From an uncultured Faecalibacterium sp. (GTDB lineage: Bacteria; Bacillota; Clostridia; Oscillospirales; Ruminococcaceae), in assembly GCA_934503275.1 (NCBI GenBank), contig CAKSVD010000016.1, positions 1 to 44,115 on the forward strand: DNA of 44,115 nucleotides, read 5' to 3'. This document shows positions 1-8,138 of the stretch, in pieces; within the stretch, counting starts at the first letter, position 1, and the number at the start of each line of letters is the position of its first letter. Below the pieces are notes generated by a model. That model saw only the letters and a list, made by a program, of their open reading frames with translations, was not told the origin of the DNA and made no database searches. The position numbers and the translations under genes were made by a program.

Positions 1-93
1 CCCGCCGCCGAGCGCCTCATCGACGGCACGCTGGCATCCGGCGGCACCCTTGTGGTGGATGCCGATGAAAACGGCGAGATCATCCTGAAGTAA
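1..93 (+). CDS. C-terminal end of a Clp-family AAA+ ATPase (partial)
   Basis: Only the last 30 codons and the TAA stop are in the window. The readable peptide (…ERLIDGTLASGGTL…, then VDADENGEIIL and a final K) resembles the C-terminal small subdomain of ClpB/ClpC unfoldases, where a short 'L-x-G-x-L-x-x-G' turn is followed by a beta strand ending in an E/D-rich tail. The call rests on this short tail and could be wrong about the subfamily. An intrinsic terminator follows 10 bp after the stop, so this is the end of a transcript. Confidence 0.5.
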   Translation, partial: PAAERLIDGTLASGGTLVVDADENGEIILK

Positions 94-103
94 ACAGAGC
101 GAA

Positions 104-140
104 AGCCCCTGCATCCGTTTTTGGATGCAGGGGCTTTTTT
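104..140 (+). terminator. Intrinsic terminator after the Clp-type gene
   Basis: A perfect 13-bp inverted repeat (AGCCCCTGCATCC / GGATGCAGGGGCT) with a short T-rich loop is followed by a run of T. It sits just after the stop codon at 93. Confidence 0.9.
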
Positions 141-219
141 GTTCAGCGCTGTACGGTAAACTGGAAGTTGTCGGGGCAAAGCCCCTCCATCTTGCTACGC
201 AAGACCGTTCGGTCGCTTA

Positions 220-238
220 AAAGCCCCACTGGGGCTTT
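220..238 (-). terminator. Small GC hairpin, possible terminator of the acetyltransferase pair
   Basis: AAAGCCCC / GGGGCTTT form an 8-bp stem with a 3-nt loop, 34 bp past the stop of the minus-strand gene ending at 272. The trailing T tract on the minus strand is short (TTTAAG), so terminator function is only likely. Confidence 0.4.
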
Positions 239-271
239 CATTATTCCGCTTCGCTCCACAAACGCGAATTT

Positions 272-697
272 CTATTTGTGTTGCCATGTCATTACATAAT
301 CTTTTTCTCCGGTAGCCTCATCTAAGCCACTATGCTGAATCTCAAATCCTTCTCTCTTATAAAAAGATATTGCCCGTGCGTTCTTTTGGTATACGTTCAA
401 GTGCAACTTATTCCTTTTATCCTTTGCATAATTCAGCAGAATTTTACCTATACCCTGCGATTGCATTTCACCAGAAACAAAAATGCCCTCAACATATTCA
501 TCATTTAACCCTATAAAACCCTGTATTTCTGTATCATACTCATACACATAAACCTCTGCTAGTAACAACGCTTCTTTTACTGATTTGAAATTGCTTTTCC
601 AGTATTCGGCGGGGATAAAATTATGTGCCTTTATATTTGTATCCAACCATATATCTGCAACTTTATTTATATCATCCCTTTGAAATTCTCTAATCAT
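272..697 (-). CDS. GNAT-family N-acetyltransferase
   Basis: 141 aa, the usual size of a single-domain GNAT enzyme that moves an acetyl group from acetyl-CoA to an amine. The acetyl-CoA loop (motif A) is seen as 'VSGEMQSQGIGKILL' around residues 73-87, matching V-x-x-x-x-Q/R-x-x-G-x-G/A. It is followed by the 'LNVYQKNARAISFYKREGF' block (about residues 99-117) that marks motif B and resembles the YjaB-type subgroup. ATG start at 697 has GGAGAG upstream. The substrate cannot be told from sequence. The gene is clearly AT-richer than gltX next door and pairs with another GNAT gene upstream, suggesting acquisition. Confidence 0.85.
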   Translation of the reverse strand: MIREFQRDDINKVADIWLDTNIKAHNFIPAEYWKSNFKSVKEALLLAEVYVYEYDTEIQGFIGLNDEYVEGIFVSGEMQSQGIGKILLNYAKDKRNKLHLNVYQKNARAISFYKREGFEIQHSGLDEATGEKDYVMTWQHK

Positions 698-728
698 AAC
701 GGTGACTCTCCATAAACTTGAATTTAAA

Positions 729-1172
729 TTATAACGGTCTTTGCAAATACACCATATCTACCAACTGTATTCCACTCTCATAGATTGGGTGGTCATAATT
801 ATCTATAAAGAAATTTGATATGATATGCGAACGGACAAAACCACACTTTTCATAAAATGGTATTGTCAGTGGGCTATCGCCTGTTCCCACTTGCAGAATG
901 GCATATTGCTCTCTGTAATTATTAACAATAAACTCAATTAAGGCTCTTGCATAACCTTTCCCTTGATATTCTGGAACTGTCGCAATGTTCTTGATTTCAA
1001 GTATGTCATTTTCTTTATCGGTTATGACACACTCACACTTGACCCCATTATCATCAAGTACATACATCTTGCCGTTATCAAGATAACGGTCAACCATATC
1101 TTCCTGCTCATCTGCTAATAGGAGCAAATCAAGATATTGTTTTTTATTTTCTTTAACTTCAACAATTTTCAT
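729..1172 (-). CDS. GNAT-family N-acetyltransferase
   Basis: 147 aa from the ATG at 1172, which has TAGGTG seven bases upstream; a GTG three codons earlier is possible but lacks spacing. Motif A is 'ATVPEYQGKGYARALIEF' with the Q-x-x-G-x-G/A acetyl-CoA loop, and motif B includes 'IPFYEKCGF' near residue 110. The N-terminal third is acidic and not recognisable. It lies 31 bp upstream of the second GNAT gene on the same strand, so the two are likely co-transcribed from the extended -10 promoter at 1207-1215. AT-rich composition contrasts with neighbours. Substrate unknown. Confidence 0.85.
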   Translation of the reverse strand: MKIVEVKENKKQYLDLLLLADEQEDMVDRYLDNGKMYVLDDNGVKCECVITDKENDILEIKNIATVPEYQGKGYARALIEFIVNNYREQYAILQVGTGDSPLTIPFYEKCGFVRSHIISNFFIDNYDHPIYESGIQLVDMVYLQRPL

Positions 1173-1206
1173 CAATCGCACCTACAAATTCCGATTTGTT
1201 GAGTTG

Positions 1207-1215
1207 AGTATAGCA
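1207..1215 (-). promoter_or_regulatory. Extended -10 promoter for the acetyltransferase pair
   Basis: On the minus strand the sequence reads TGC-TATACT, a TGn extended -10, about 35 bp upstream of the ATG at 1172. The -35 region is only T-rich. Confidence 0.5.
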
Positions 1216-1267
1216 TACTGCGAACAAAAAGAAAAGCTGAGATGTGAATGCATGATGTTATCCCGCA

Positions 1268-1296
1268 TTGACAAAACTGCGCAGAATCAGTACAAT
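1268..1296 (+). promoter_or_regulatory. Sigma-A-type promoter of gltX
   Basis: TTGACA (1268-1273), a 17-bp spacer, then TACAAT (1291-1296). The position argues against translation starting at 1268 and supports the ATG at 1349. Confidence 0.75.
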
Positions 1297-1348
1297 AAAA
1301 CATAGCTATCCGCAAATTTTTTGCATGAGAATAAAGGAGCGTTTTTCT

Positions 1349-2818
1349 ATGCCGAGCAATAAAGTCCGCACCCGTTTTGCACCCTCGCCTACGGGTTATA
1401 TGCACGTTGGCAACCTGCGTACCGCCCTGTACACCTACCTGATGGCCAAGCACGAGGATGGTACCTTCATCCTGCGCATTGAGGATACCGATCAGGGCCG
1501 CTATGTGGAGGGCGCTGTGGATGTCATCTACAACACCCTGCGGGAGACCGGCCTTCTGTGGGACGAGGGCCCGGATATCGGCGGCCCTGTGGGCCCCTAT
1601 GTGCAGAGCGAGCGCATGGGCATGTTCAAGCAGTATGCCGAGCAGCTGGTGGCCGAGGGCAAGGCTTATTACTGCTTCTGCACCGAGGAGCGTCTGGAAG
1701 CCCTGCACGCCGAGCAGCGCGCCAACGGCGAGATGACCCACTACGACGGCTGCTGCCGCGAACTGCCCAAGGAGGAAGTGGAAAAGCGCCTTGCCGCAGG
1801 CGAGCCTTACGTCATCCGCCAGAAGATCCCCCGCGAGGGCGTGACCGGCTTTGACGATGTGGTGTACGGCCACATCGAGGTGAACAACAGCGAGATGGAT
1901 GACCAGATCCTCATCAAGACCGACGGGATGCCCACCTACAACTTTGCTAACGTTGTGGATGACCACCTGATGGGCATCACCCACGTCATCCGCGGCAGCG
2001 AGTATCTGTCCTCCACCCCCAAGTATAACCTGTTGTATCAGGCCTTTGGCTGGGACATCCCCACCTATATCCACTGCCCGCCGGTGATGAAGGACGCCCA
2101 GAACAAGCTGTCCAAGCGCAACGGCGATGCAAGCTATCAGGATCTGGTGGCAAAGGGCTACCTGACCGAGGCCGTGCTGAACTATATCTGCCTGCTGGGC
2201 TGGAGCCCCCGCGGCGAGTACGCCGAGCAGGAGATCTTCTCCCTGCCGGAGCTGGTCAAGATCTGGTCGCCGGAGGGCATCTCCAAGTCTCCCGCCATCT
2301 TCGACCCCCTCAAGCTGCGCGCCATCAATGCGGAGTATATCCGCCGCCTCAGCCCCGAGGAGTTCCAGAAAAAGGCCGAGCCGTGGATCGACAGCGCCGT
2401 GCACAGCGCCATCGACAAAAAGCTGCTGTGCGCAAACCTGCAGCCCCGGTGCGAGGTGCTGGGCGAGATCCCAGAGCAGCTGGATTTCTTTGACGCCATG
2501 CCGGAGTATGACGTGAGCCTGTATGCCAACAAAAAGCAAAAGACCACCCCGGAGACCGCAAAAGAAGCACTGGAAGCCCTGCTGCCGGTGCTGAGCGACG
2601 AGGCGCTGGATTTTGCAAACCGCGATGCCGTGTTCGATGCCTGCAAGGCAAAGGCAGAGGAACTGGGCAAAAAGAACGGCTGGCTGCTCTACCCGCTGGG
2701 CATTGCCCTGTCCGGCAAGCAGCGCACCCCCGGCGGCGGCACCGACCTTGCCTGCATGATGGGCCGCGAAAAGACCCTGCAGCGCGTGCAGGCTGCCATT
2801 GCAAAGCTGAACGGTTAA
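1349..2818 (+). CDS. gltX: Glutamyl-tRNA synthetase (class I)
   Basis: 489 aa, normal length for bacterial GluRS, which charges tRNA-Glu (and, in species lacking GlnRS, also tRNA-Gln) in the cytoplasm. The class I signatures are present: the HIGH-type motif as HVGN at residues 19-22 after 'FAPSPTGYM', and the KMSKR-type motif as KLSKR at 253-257. 'RIEDTDQGR' near residue 45 is the conserved glutamate-binding block. The ATG at 1349 follows AAAGGAG with good spacing and lies downstream of the promoter at 1268-1296. The gene stands alone between that promoter and a terminator. Confidence 0.97.
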   Translation: MPSNKVRTRFAPSPTGYMHVGNLRTALYTYLMAKHEDGTFILRIEDTDQGRYVEGAVDVIYNTLRETGLLWDEGPDIGGPVGPYVQSERMGMFKQYAEQLVAEGKAYYCFCTEERLEALHAEQRANGEMTHYDGCCRELPKEEVEKRLAAGEPYVIRQKIPREGVTGFDDVVYGHIEVNNSEMDDQILIKTDGMPTYNFANVVDDHLMGITHVIRGSEYLSSTPKYNLLYQAFGWDIPTYIHCPPVMKDAQNKLSKRNGDASYQDLVAKGYLTEAVLNYICLLGWSPRGEYAEQEIFSLPELVKIWSPEGISKSPAIFDPLKLRAINAEYIRRLSPEEFQKKAEPWIDSAVHSAIDKKLLCANLQPRCEVLGEIPEQLDFFDAMPEYDVSLYANKKQKTTPETAKEALEALLPVLSDEALDFANRDAVFDACKAKAEELGKKNGWLLYPLGIALSGKQRTPGGGTDLACMMGREKTLQRVQAAIAKLNG

Positions 2819-2837
2819 GTTTTACAAAATACCCCCA

Positions 2838-2874
2838 AAGCCCTGCGGCAAAATGACGGCCGCAGGGCTTTTTT
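2838..2874 (+). terminator. Intrinsic terminator of gltX
   Basis: AAGCCCTGCGGC pairs with GCCGCAGGGCTT (one bulge) around an A-rich loop, followed by TTTTTT, 20 bp after the gltX stop. Confidence 0.9.
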
Positions 2875-2973
2875 GCGTCTTTGGGCGGGTTTGGGGCGGT
2901 TCTATGCACCGCGCCAAAAAGCGCCGCTGCCCCGCGTTACAGTATATGCAGAAAGTGCGGGGAGCAGAACAAA

Positions 2974-3001
2974 ATTCCCCGCCGGAAAGCGGGGAGTTTT
3001 T
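2974..3001 (+). promoter_or_regulatory. Terminator-like hairpin that buries the spoIIE ribosome-binding site
   Basis: TTCCCCGC and GCGGGGAG (with CGGAAA as loop) pair and are followed directly by TTTTT and the ATG at 3002. The purine-rich GGGGAG arm is also the only Shine-Dalgarno candidate for the next gene. The element could terminate transcription or restrain translation. Function is inferred from structure only. Confidence 0.4.
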
Positions 3002-5296
3002 ATGACAGAGCGGATGGGCGTTTTATCTTCGGACGGGCGGTGCTTGCAGCCTTCGCCTTTGGCGGCGCGGGCGATGCTGCGCCCGGCGGCGCGGCGGCTG
3101 GCAGCGGTGGGCATCGGCTTTGCCGGCGGCTGGACAGTGCTGTACGGGGCACTGATGCCCTTTGGGCTGGGATTGACTCTTGGGCTGGCAGAGGACTGCT
3201 TTGCGCCCTGTGCGGCAGGGGCGGCGCTGGGGCTGCTGCTCCACGGGCTGGGGGCGCTTTCGCTGCGCAGCCTGTGTCAACTGTGTGCGCTGGGCGCTGC
3301 CGTGGCAGTCCGCTGGCTGCTGCCGCAAAGGTTTGGGCCCGCCGCGCTGACGGGCTGCGGTACATTGACCGGCATGGCACTGTGCTTTGCGCTGGGCAGC
3401 AGCGGCGGGGCAGACCTTTTGTTGTACAGTGCGGCAGACGCCCTGCTTGCGGCGGGCATCGGCTTCGGGCTGCGCAAATTTGCCCCGGAGCGCCCGGGCA
3501 TGGGCACGCTTCTGGTGGGCGCAGCCGTGGCGGCGGCGCTGGGCAGTGTGCGGTGGGGGTGGTTTTCGCCCGGGGTACTGGCGTGTGCCGCCGCAGAACT
3601 GGCACTCTGCTGCCGGGCGCAGAGGCTTGCCGCCCTGAGCGGCAGCGCGGTACTGGGGGCAGCCCTCTGCGCCGTAGACCCAGCCCTTGCCCCGGCGGCA
3701 GCAGGGCTTGGCTGTGCCACGGCAGCGGCGGCGGTGCTGGCACCCGGACGGCGGGTGGAAACGCTTGCCGCCTACGCGGGCGGGTGCGTATCCGGAGTGC
3801 TCTGCGTGCAGCCGCCCGGAAACGCCTTTGGACTGCTGTTCAGCGCCTGCGGCGGCATGGCGGTGGTCTGTCTGCTGCCCGGCGGCTGGCTTGCCCCGGC
3901 AGCAGACACCCCGCAGAGCGGAGAAAACGCCCCCGCGCCCGCCCGCAGTGCGGCGGCGTCCACCCGGCTGGAAGCCGTGGCGCAGAGCCTTTCCTCACTG
4001 GCGGAGACGGTGAACGCGGTCTACGAGGGTCTGCCCCGGCGGCGGGAGGGCTTCCGCTGGGTCATAGACAATGTACATGATACCCTTTGTTTCAACTGCG
4101 GACGGCGGGAGACTTGCTGGAAGCAGGAATACACCGCCACCATGGCGGGCATGGAGGCGCTGCGCCCGCTGCTGGAACAGAATGGCAGCGTGGAAGCGGC
4201 GCAGTTGCCCGGGCAATTGTCCCGCTGCATCCACCCGGCAGCGCTGTGCGCGGCGGCGGGGCGCAGCTTTGCGCTGTACCGCAGCCGCAAGGAAGCGCGC
4301 ATCCATTCCGAAGCCATGCGCACCGCCCTGACCGAGCAGTACAGTGCCGTAGCCGAAGCGCTTGGGGTGCTCAGCGAGCAGCTGGGACGCCCCGGAGACC
4401 CGGAACCGTATAAATCCAGCCGGGTGGCAGAGTTCTTCACCGGGCTGGGTGCGCCGCCGCAGGAGTGCGCCGTTACGCTGGACGACCTTGGCCGCACCCA
4501 TGCCGCCGTCACCTTGCCGCGCACCCGGTTCACCCCGCAGGAACTGGCAGCGCTGGCGGGGGAGGTGGGGCATATCTGCCGCCGCACGCTGGAGGTGCCG
4601 CAGGTACTCTCCTGCAAGGGCATGACCACCCTGCTGTTCAGCGAAAGACCGGCGCTGCGGGCGGTGTTCGGGGCGGCAAGCGCAGCCGCCCGGGGCGAGG
4701 TTTCCGGCGATGCGGTGCAGCAATTTTGCAGCCCTACGGCGGCGCAGATGATCTTATGTGACGGCATGGGCACCGGACGCCCGGCGGCAGTGGACGGCAA
4801 TCTGGCGGCAGAACTGACCGCCCGGCTGCTCAAGGCGGGCTTTACCGCCGAGCTGGCGGCGCGGCTGGTGAACGTGGCGCTGGCGCTGAAAAGCGAGGAC
4901 GAGAGCGGCGCAACGCTGGACCTTATCAGCGTGGACTTATACACCGGCACGGCGCGGCTGTTCAAGGCCGGAGCCGCCCCGGGATTTCTGGTGCACGGCG
5001 GGCGGGTGCGGGCTGTGGGCGAAGCCACTCTGCCCATGGGGGTGCTGGGCGGGGTGAACGGACAGAGCCGGGTGGTGCACCTGACCGCCGGAGACTACGC
5101 GGTGCTGGTATCGGACGGCTTGCTGGTGGACGGCGCGGGCTGGGTGGCAAAGCAGGTGGAACTTTCGGCGGCGGCAGGGGACGCACCGGAAAAGCTGGCC
5201 GAAACGCTGGTGGAGACTGCCCGCATCCGCGCGCAAAAGACCGGCCGCCCGGACGATATCACCGCCGCTGTGCTCCGGCTGGAAAAGAGCGGATAA
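3002..5296 (+). CDS. spoIIE: Stage II sporulation protein E (PP2C-type phosphatase)
   Basis: 764 aa from the ATG at 3002, close to the B. subtilis SpoIIE length of about 825. Residues roughly 25-300 are an alternating run of hydrophobic segments, matching the ten-helix membrane region. A central block has the Cys signature 'CFNCGRRETCW' (near residue 362), typical of SpoIIE. The C-terminal third is a PP2C phosphatase: DGMGTG at 587-592 and PDD at 750-752 hold the metal-binding aspartates. In known sporulators it dephosphorylates SpoIIAA and so activates sigma-F in the forespore. Whether this strain sporulates cannot be told here. Confidence 0.9.
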   Translation: MTERMGVLSSDGRCLQPSPLAARAMLRPAARRLAAVGIGFAGGWTVLYGALMPFGLGLTLGLAEDCFAPCAAGAALGLLLHGLGALSLRSLCQLCALGAAVAVRWLLPQRFGPAALTGCGTLTGMALCFALGSSGGADLLLYSAADALLAAGIGFGLRKFAPERPGMGTLLVGAAVAAALGSVRWGWFSPGVLACAAAELALCCRAQRLAALSGSAVLGAALCAVDPALAPAAAGLGCATAAAAVLAPGRRVETLAAYAGGCVSGVLCVQPPGNAFGLLFSACGGMAVVCLLPGGWLAPAADTPQSGENAPAPARSAAASTRLEAVAQSLSSLAETVNAVYEGLPRRREGFRWVIDNVHDTLCFNCGRRETCWKQEYTATMAGMEALRPLLEQNGSVEAAQLPGQLSRCIHPAALCAAAGRSFALYRSRKEARIHSEAMRTALTEQYSAVAEALGVLSEQLGRPGDPEPYKSSRVAEFFTGLGAPPQECAVTLDDLGRTHAAVTLPRTRFTPQELAALAGEVGHICRRTLEVPQVLSCKGMTTLLFSERPALRAVFGAASAAARGEVSGDAVQQFCSPTAAQMILCDGMGTGRPAAVDGNLAAELTARLLKAGFTAELAARLVNVALALKSEDESGATLDLISVDLYTGTARLFKAGAAPGFLVHGGRVRAVGEATLPMGVLGGVNGQSRVVHLTAGDYAVLVSDGLLVDGAGWVAKQVELSAAAGDAPEKLAETLVETARIRAQKTGRPDDITAAVLRLEKSG

Positions 5297-5314
5297 CAGG
5301 CGGCAGAGTTTCCG

Positions 5315-5343
5315 TTGCAATTTGCGGGAAGGAGGGGTATACT
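5315..5343 (+). promoter_or_regulatory. Promoter of the pectinesterase gene
   Basis: TTGCAA (5315-5320), 17-bp spacer, TATACT (5338-5343). It lies just after the spoIIE stop and excludes an in-frame start at 5322. Confidence 0.75.
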
Positions 5344-5390
5344 GGAAGCATATTTTTCAGCCCGGCAGTGCCGGGCGCAGGAGGCGGCTT

Positions 5391-6356
5391 ATGCTTACCA
5401 TCAACGTTGCACCCGACGGCAGCGGACAGTTTACCACCATTTCCGAGGCGGTACTGGCTGTGCCCTACGACTGCCCTGCGGTCATCCGCATCGCGCCGGG
5501 TATTTACCGGGAAAAGCTGGTTTGTGAGAAGAAGGATATCACCCTTGCGGGCGCGGGCATGGATGCCACCCGGCTGGTATGGAACGACGGCGGCAAGCTG
5601 CCGCACCCGGACGGGCGTCCCACCCACACCTTCCGCAGCTACACCGCCTTTTTCAGCGGTGAAAAGCTGCGGGTGGAGGATATGACCATCGAGAACGATG
5701 CAGGCCCCGGCGCAAAGGTCGGGCAGGCTGTCGCAGCCTATGTGGACAGCGCCCGGGCAGCGTTCAGCCGCGTGCGGCTGCTGGGCAATCAGGATACTTT
5801 GTTCTGCGCCCCTCTGCCGGAGAAAGAGCGGGAGAAGGACGGGTTTCTGGGCCCGCGCGGGCTGGCACCGCGCCGGGCAAGCGCGCAGTATTACCACGCC
5901 TGTGAGATCGCCGGGGACATTGATTTTATTTTTGGCGGGGCGGACGCGCTGTTTGAGCACTGCACTCTGCGCACGGTGAATAACGGCCTTGCGCACAGCT
6001 GGGTCACCGCGCCTTCCGGCGCGGCACAGGGGCTGGGCTTTGTGTTCTGGGACTGCGATTTTGTTTCGGACTGCCCGGCGGGCAGCGTGTATCTGGGCAG
6101 ACCGTGGCGGCCTACCGGCAAAACGGCGGTGCTGGACTGCCGCCTTGGGGCGCACATTGCACCGGAGGGCTTTGCCGGCTGGAACGACCGCACCGACACG
6201 GCGCTGGCCGGCTTTGCCGAAGCGGGCAGCACCGGCGCGGGCGCAGGGGAGCGTCCCGGGTGGGTGCAGGCGCTTTCGACTGCTGAGGCCGCCGCGCTGC
6301 TGCGTGCTGCCCGGCAGAAGTGCCGTATGGAGACTACGGAAAGGATAATGAAATGA
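5391..6356 (+). CDS. Pectinesterase (carbohydrate esterase family 8), no signal peptide
   Basis: 321 aa from the ATG at 5391 behind GGAGG. Family CE8 enzymes remove methyl groups from galacturonate residues of pectin. The conserved blocks are present in order: GQAVAAYV (substrate Gln), NQDTLF with the acid/base Asp at 135, DFIFG with the nucleophile Asp at 178, and LGRPW with Arg 237. The protein begins directly with the beta-helix (LTINVAPDGSGQF), with no signal peptide or anchor, so it probably acts in the cytoplasm, perhaps on imported methylated oligogalacturonides (inference). No other pectin genes are nearby. It overlaps the next gene by ATGA. Confidence 0.93.
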   Translation: MLTINVAPDGSGQFTTISEAVLAVPYDCPAVIRIAPGIYREKLVCEKKDITLAGAGMDATRLVWNDGGKLPHPDGRPTHTFRSYTAFFSGEKLRVEDMTIENDAGPGAKVGQAVAAYVDSARAAFSRVRLLGNQDTLFCAPLPEKEREKDGFLGPRGLAPRRASAQYYHACEIAGDIDFIFGGADALFEHCTLRTVNNGLAHSWVTAPSGAAQGLGFVFWDCDFVSDCPAGSVYLGRPWRPTGKTAVLDCRLGAHIAPEGFAGWNDRTDTALAGFAEAGSTGAGAGERPGWVQALSTAEAAALLRAARQKCRMETTERIMK

Positions 6357-6514
6357 AAAAATTACCCAATGCAGTAAAATGGCTCATCATTCTGGTGGTG
6401 CTGGGCGCTATGGGCGCTATGATGTGGGCGGTGAACGACCGCGCCTCCCGGGTGGAGATGCCCGCCCCGGACAACACCTTTGGCATCTACCATACGGCAG
6501 AGAGCGGAACATAA
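6353..6514 (+). CDS. Small single-pass membrane protein, unknown
   Basis: 53 aa. Basic N-terminus (MKKLPNAVK), one hydrophobic helix of about 18 residues (WLIILVVLGAMGAMMWAV), then a short polar tail likely outside the membrane. The ATG at 6353 overlaps the pectinesterase stop (ATGA), so translation is coupled. I recognise no family. The terminator beginning 2 bp after the stop shows it is the last gene of the transcript. Confidence 0.6.
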   Translation: MKKLPNAVKWLIILVVLGAMGAMMWAVNDRASRVEMPAPDNTFGIYHTAESGT

Positions 6515-6515
6515 T

Positions 6516-6570
6516 AAAAGCACCGGCAGTTTCCCGATTGGAAAATCAGGAAAACTGCCGGTGCTTTTTC
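6516..6570. terminator. Bidirectional terminator between the pectinesterase operon and the sensor kinase
   Basis: AAAGCACCGGCAGTTT and AAACTGCCGGTGCTTT form a long stem with A tracts on the left and T tracts on the right. It can serve both the plus-strand operon ending at 6514 and the minus-strand kinase gene ending at 6587. Confidence 0.88.
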
Positions 6571-6586
6571 TGTATTACAGGGGGCT

Positions 6587-8128
6587 TCACTTGCCCTCAA
6601 AATCGTCCACATAGGGCAAATCGCTCATGACGAACCAGAAGGTGGTGCCCTTGCCTACGGTGCTTTGTACGCCAAAGCGGAAGTTGTGCTGCTGGAAGAT
6701 GGCCTTGGTGATGGAAAGCCCCAGACCGGTACCCTGCTTGCCTGCGTCCGAGCGGGAGCGGTAGTACCGATCAAAGATATAGGGCAGGTCGGCGGCGGCA
6801 ATGCCCGGGCCGTGATCCTCCACCTCTACCCGCACACCCTCAGAGCAACGGAAGGCCCGCAGCACAAAGATGCCGTCCTTGCCGATGTGGTGCATGGCGT
6901 TGCCCAGCAGGTTGTGCAGTGCACGCTGCATCATGTCCGGGTCGGCGTAGACCGGCAGTTCCTCCTCCGGCAGCTCCAGCTTCAACTGCCAGCCGTTCTG
7001 GGCGCAGACGGCGTCGTAGCGCTCGCTCACCTCGTCGCACAGCTGCCCCATGTCAAAATGTACCCGCTCGCACTTATAAGTGCCGCTGGTCACCTTGCTC
7101 AGTTCCATCACGCTGGACACCAGCGCGGTCAGGCGGTCGGCCTCGTCCACGATAATGTTCATCTGCTCGTCCCGGTGGGCTTTGTCGTCGCCGGTCAGAT
7201 CGCGCACCGTCTCGGCGTAGCCCTTGATGAGGGTCAGCGGGGTGCGCAGGTCGTGGGAGACGTTGGCCAGCAGATCGCGCTGCATCTGCACCGCGTGCTG
7301 CACCTCCTCGGCCATGTGGTTGAAATCCCGGGCAAGGTCGCCCAGTTCGTCGTTGCGGTGGTTGTCCACCTGCACGGCGTAGTTGCCCAGCGCCATCTGC
7401 CGCGCGGCGCTGGAAAGCTGGCGCAGCGGTTTTGTGAACCACTCGCTGAACAGCCACGCTGCCGACATGGCAAAGCCGAAGATCAGCGCCGCCGCCAGCG
7501 GCAGCAGGGTGCTGAGCACGTTGCCGGCCTCGGCAACGTGCACAAGGCTGGTGGTCACCAGCACGGTATAGCTGCCGTCGGCGGTGGTGCGCCCTACCAG
7601 CAGCTGCGCCGAGCCGGAGAGACGGGGCGGGTTGAGCGTCTGCACAAAACTGCCCATGCTGCGGCACTTGCGCCGCATGGCAAGGGCGGTGGCAATGATC
7701 TTATCGTTGTTGGCAGAGTCCGAAAGATAGGTGCCGTGCAGGTTGCAGAAGGACTGGTTCTCGATCTTATAAATGGTGTGCAGGGTGGTGTCCGAGATAT
7801 CCACGCAGAAGCTGTTCAGGGGGCCCTTGGTGTACAGTTCCAGCGTAAGCTTATCAAAAAAATCGCTGTTGACGGACAATTGCCCGAAGGACCAGCTGGA
7901 CAGCACCTTGCCCTCGGCCAGAGCATCGTCCAGCCGCGCTACGATGCTGTCGGCCTGGTTGGTAAGCTGGGTCTCGATATGCTTGGTGTACAAAGGCTCC
8001 AGCAGCTGGGTGGACAGCAGCCAGAACAGCCCCAGCAGAAACAGGCAGATGAAGCACAAAAACCACATCAGCTGCCCGCGGATGCCAAGAGTATGCCGTG
8101 CTTTGGTGGTTTGCCGCATGGACCGCAC
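6587..8128 (-). CDS. Sensor histidine kinase (HAMP, HisKA, HATPase)
   Basis: 513 aa. First membrane helix at about residues 20-42, an extracytoplasmic sensor domain to about 205, second helix around 210-232, HAMP linker, then HisKA with phospho-acceptor His 292 in 'VSHDLRTPLT'. The ATP-binding domain shows the N box (NLLGNAMHH), G1 (DHGPGI), F (IFDRYY) and G2 (GTGLGLSI). The kinase starts 10 bp after the response regulator stop on the same strand, so the two are a cognate pair. The signal is unknown; the sensor domain carries Cys residues but no fold I recognise. Confidence 0.93.
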   Translation of the reverse strand: MRSMRQTTKARHTLGIRGQLMWFLCFICLFLLGLFWLLSTQLLEPLYTKHIETQLTNQADSIVARLDDALAEGKVLSSWSFGQLSVNSDFFDKLTLELYTKGPLNSFCVDISDTTLHTIYKIENQSFCNLHGTYLSDSANNDKIIATALAMRRKCRSMGSFVQTLNPPRLSGSAQLLVGRTTADGSYTVLVTTSLVHVAEAGNVLSTLLPLAAALIFGFAMSAAWLFSEWFTKPLRQLSSAARQMALGNYAVQVDNHRNDELGDLARDFNHMAEEVQHAVQMQRDLLANVSHDLRTPLTLIKGYAETVRDLTGDDKAHRDEQMNIIVDEADRLTALVSSVMELSKVTSGTYKCERVHFDMGQLCDEVSERYDAVCAQNGWQLKLELPEEELPVYADPDMMQRALHNLLGNAMHHIGKDGIFVLRAFRCSEGVRVEVEDHGPGIAAADLPYIFDRYYRSRSDAGKQGTGLGLSITKAIFQQHNFRFGVQSTVGKGTTFWFVMSDLPYVDDFEGK

Positions 8129-8138
8129 GCTCCTTCAG

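Noticed and set aside
1172..2539. 455-codon minus-strand ORF across gltX
   Set aside because: It is the antisense shadow of a clear glutamyl-tRNA synthetase; its composition (Leu/Ala/Gly/His-rich without motifs) is typical of the opposite strand of a high-GC gene.
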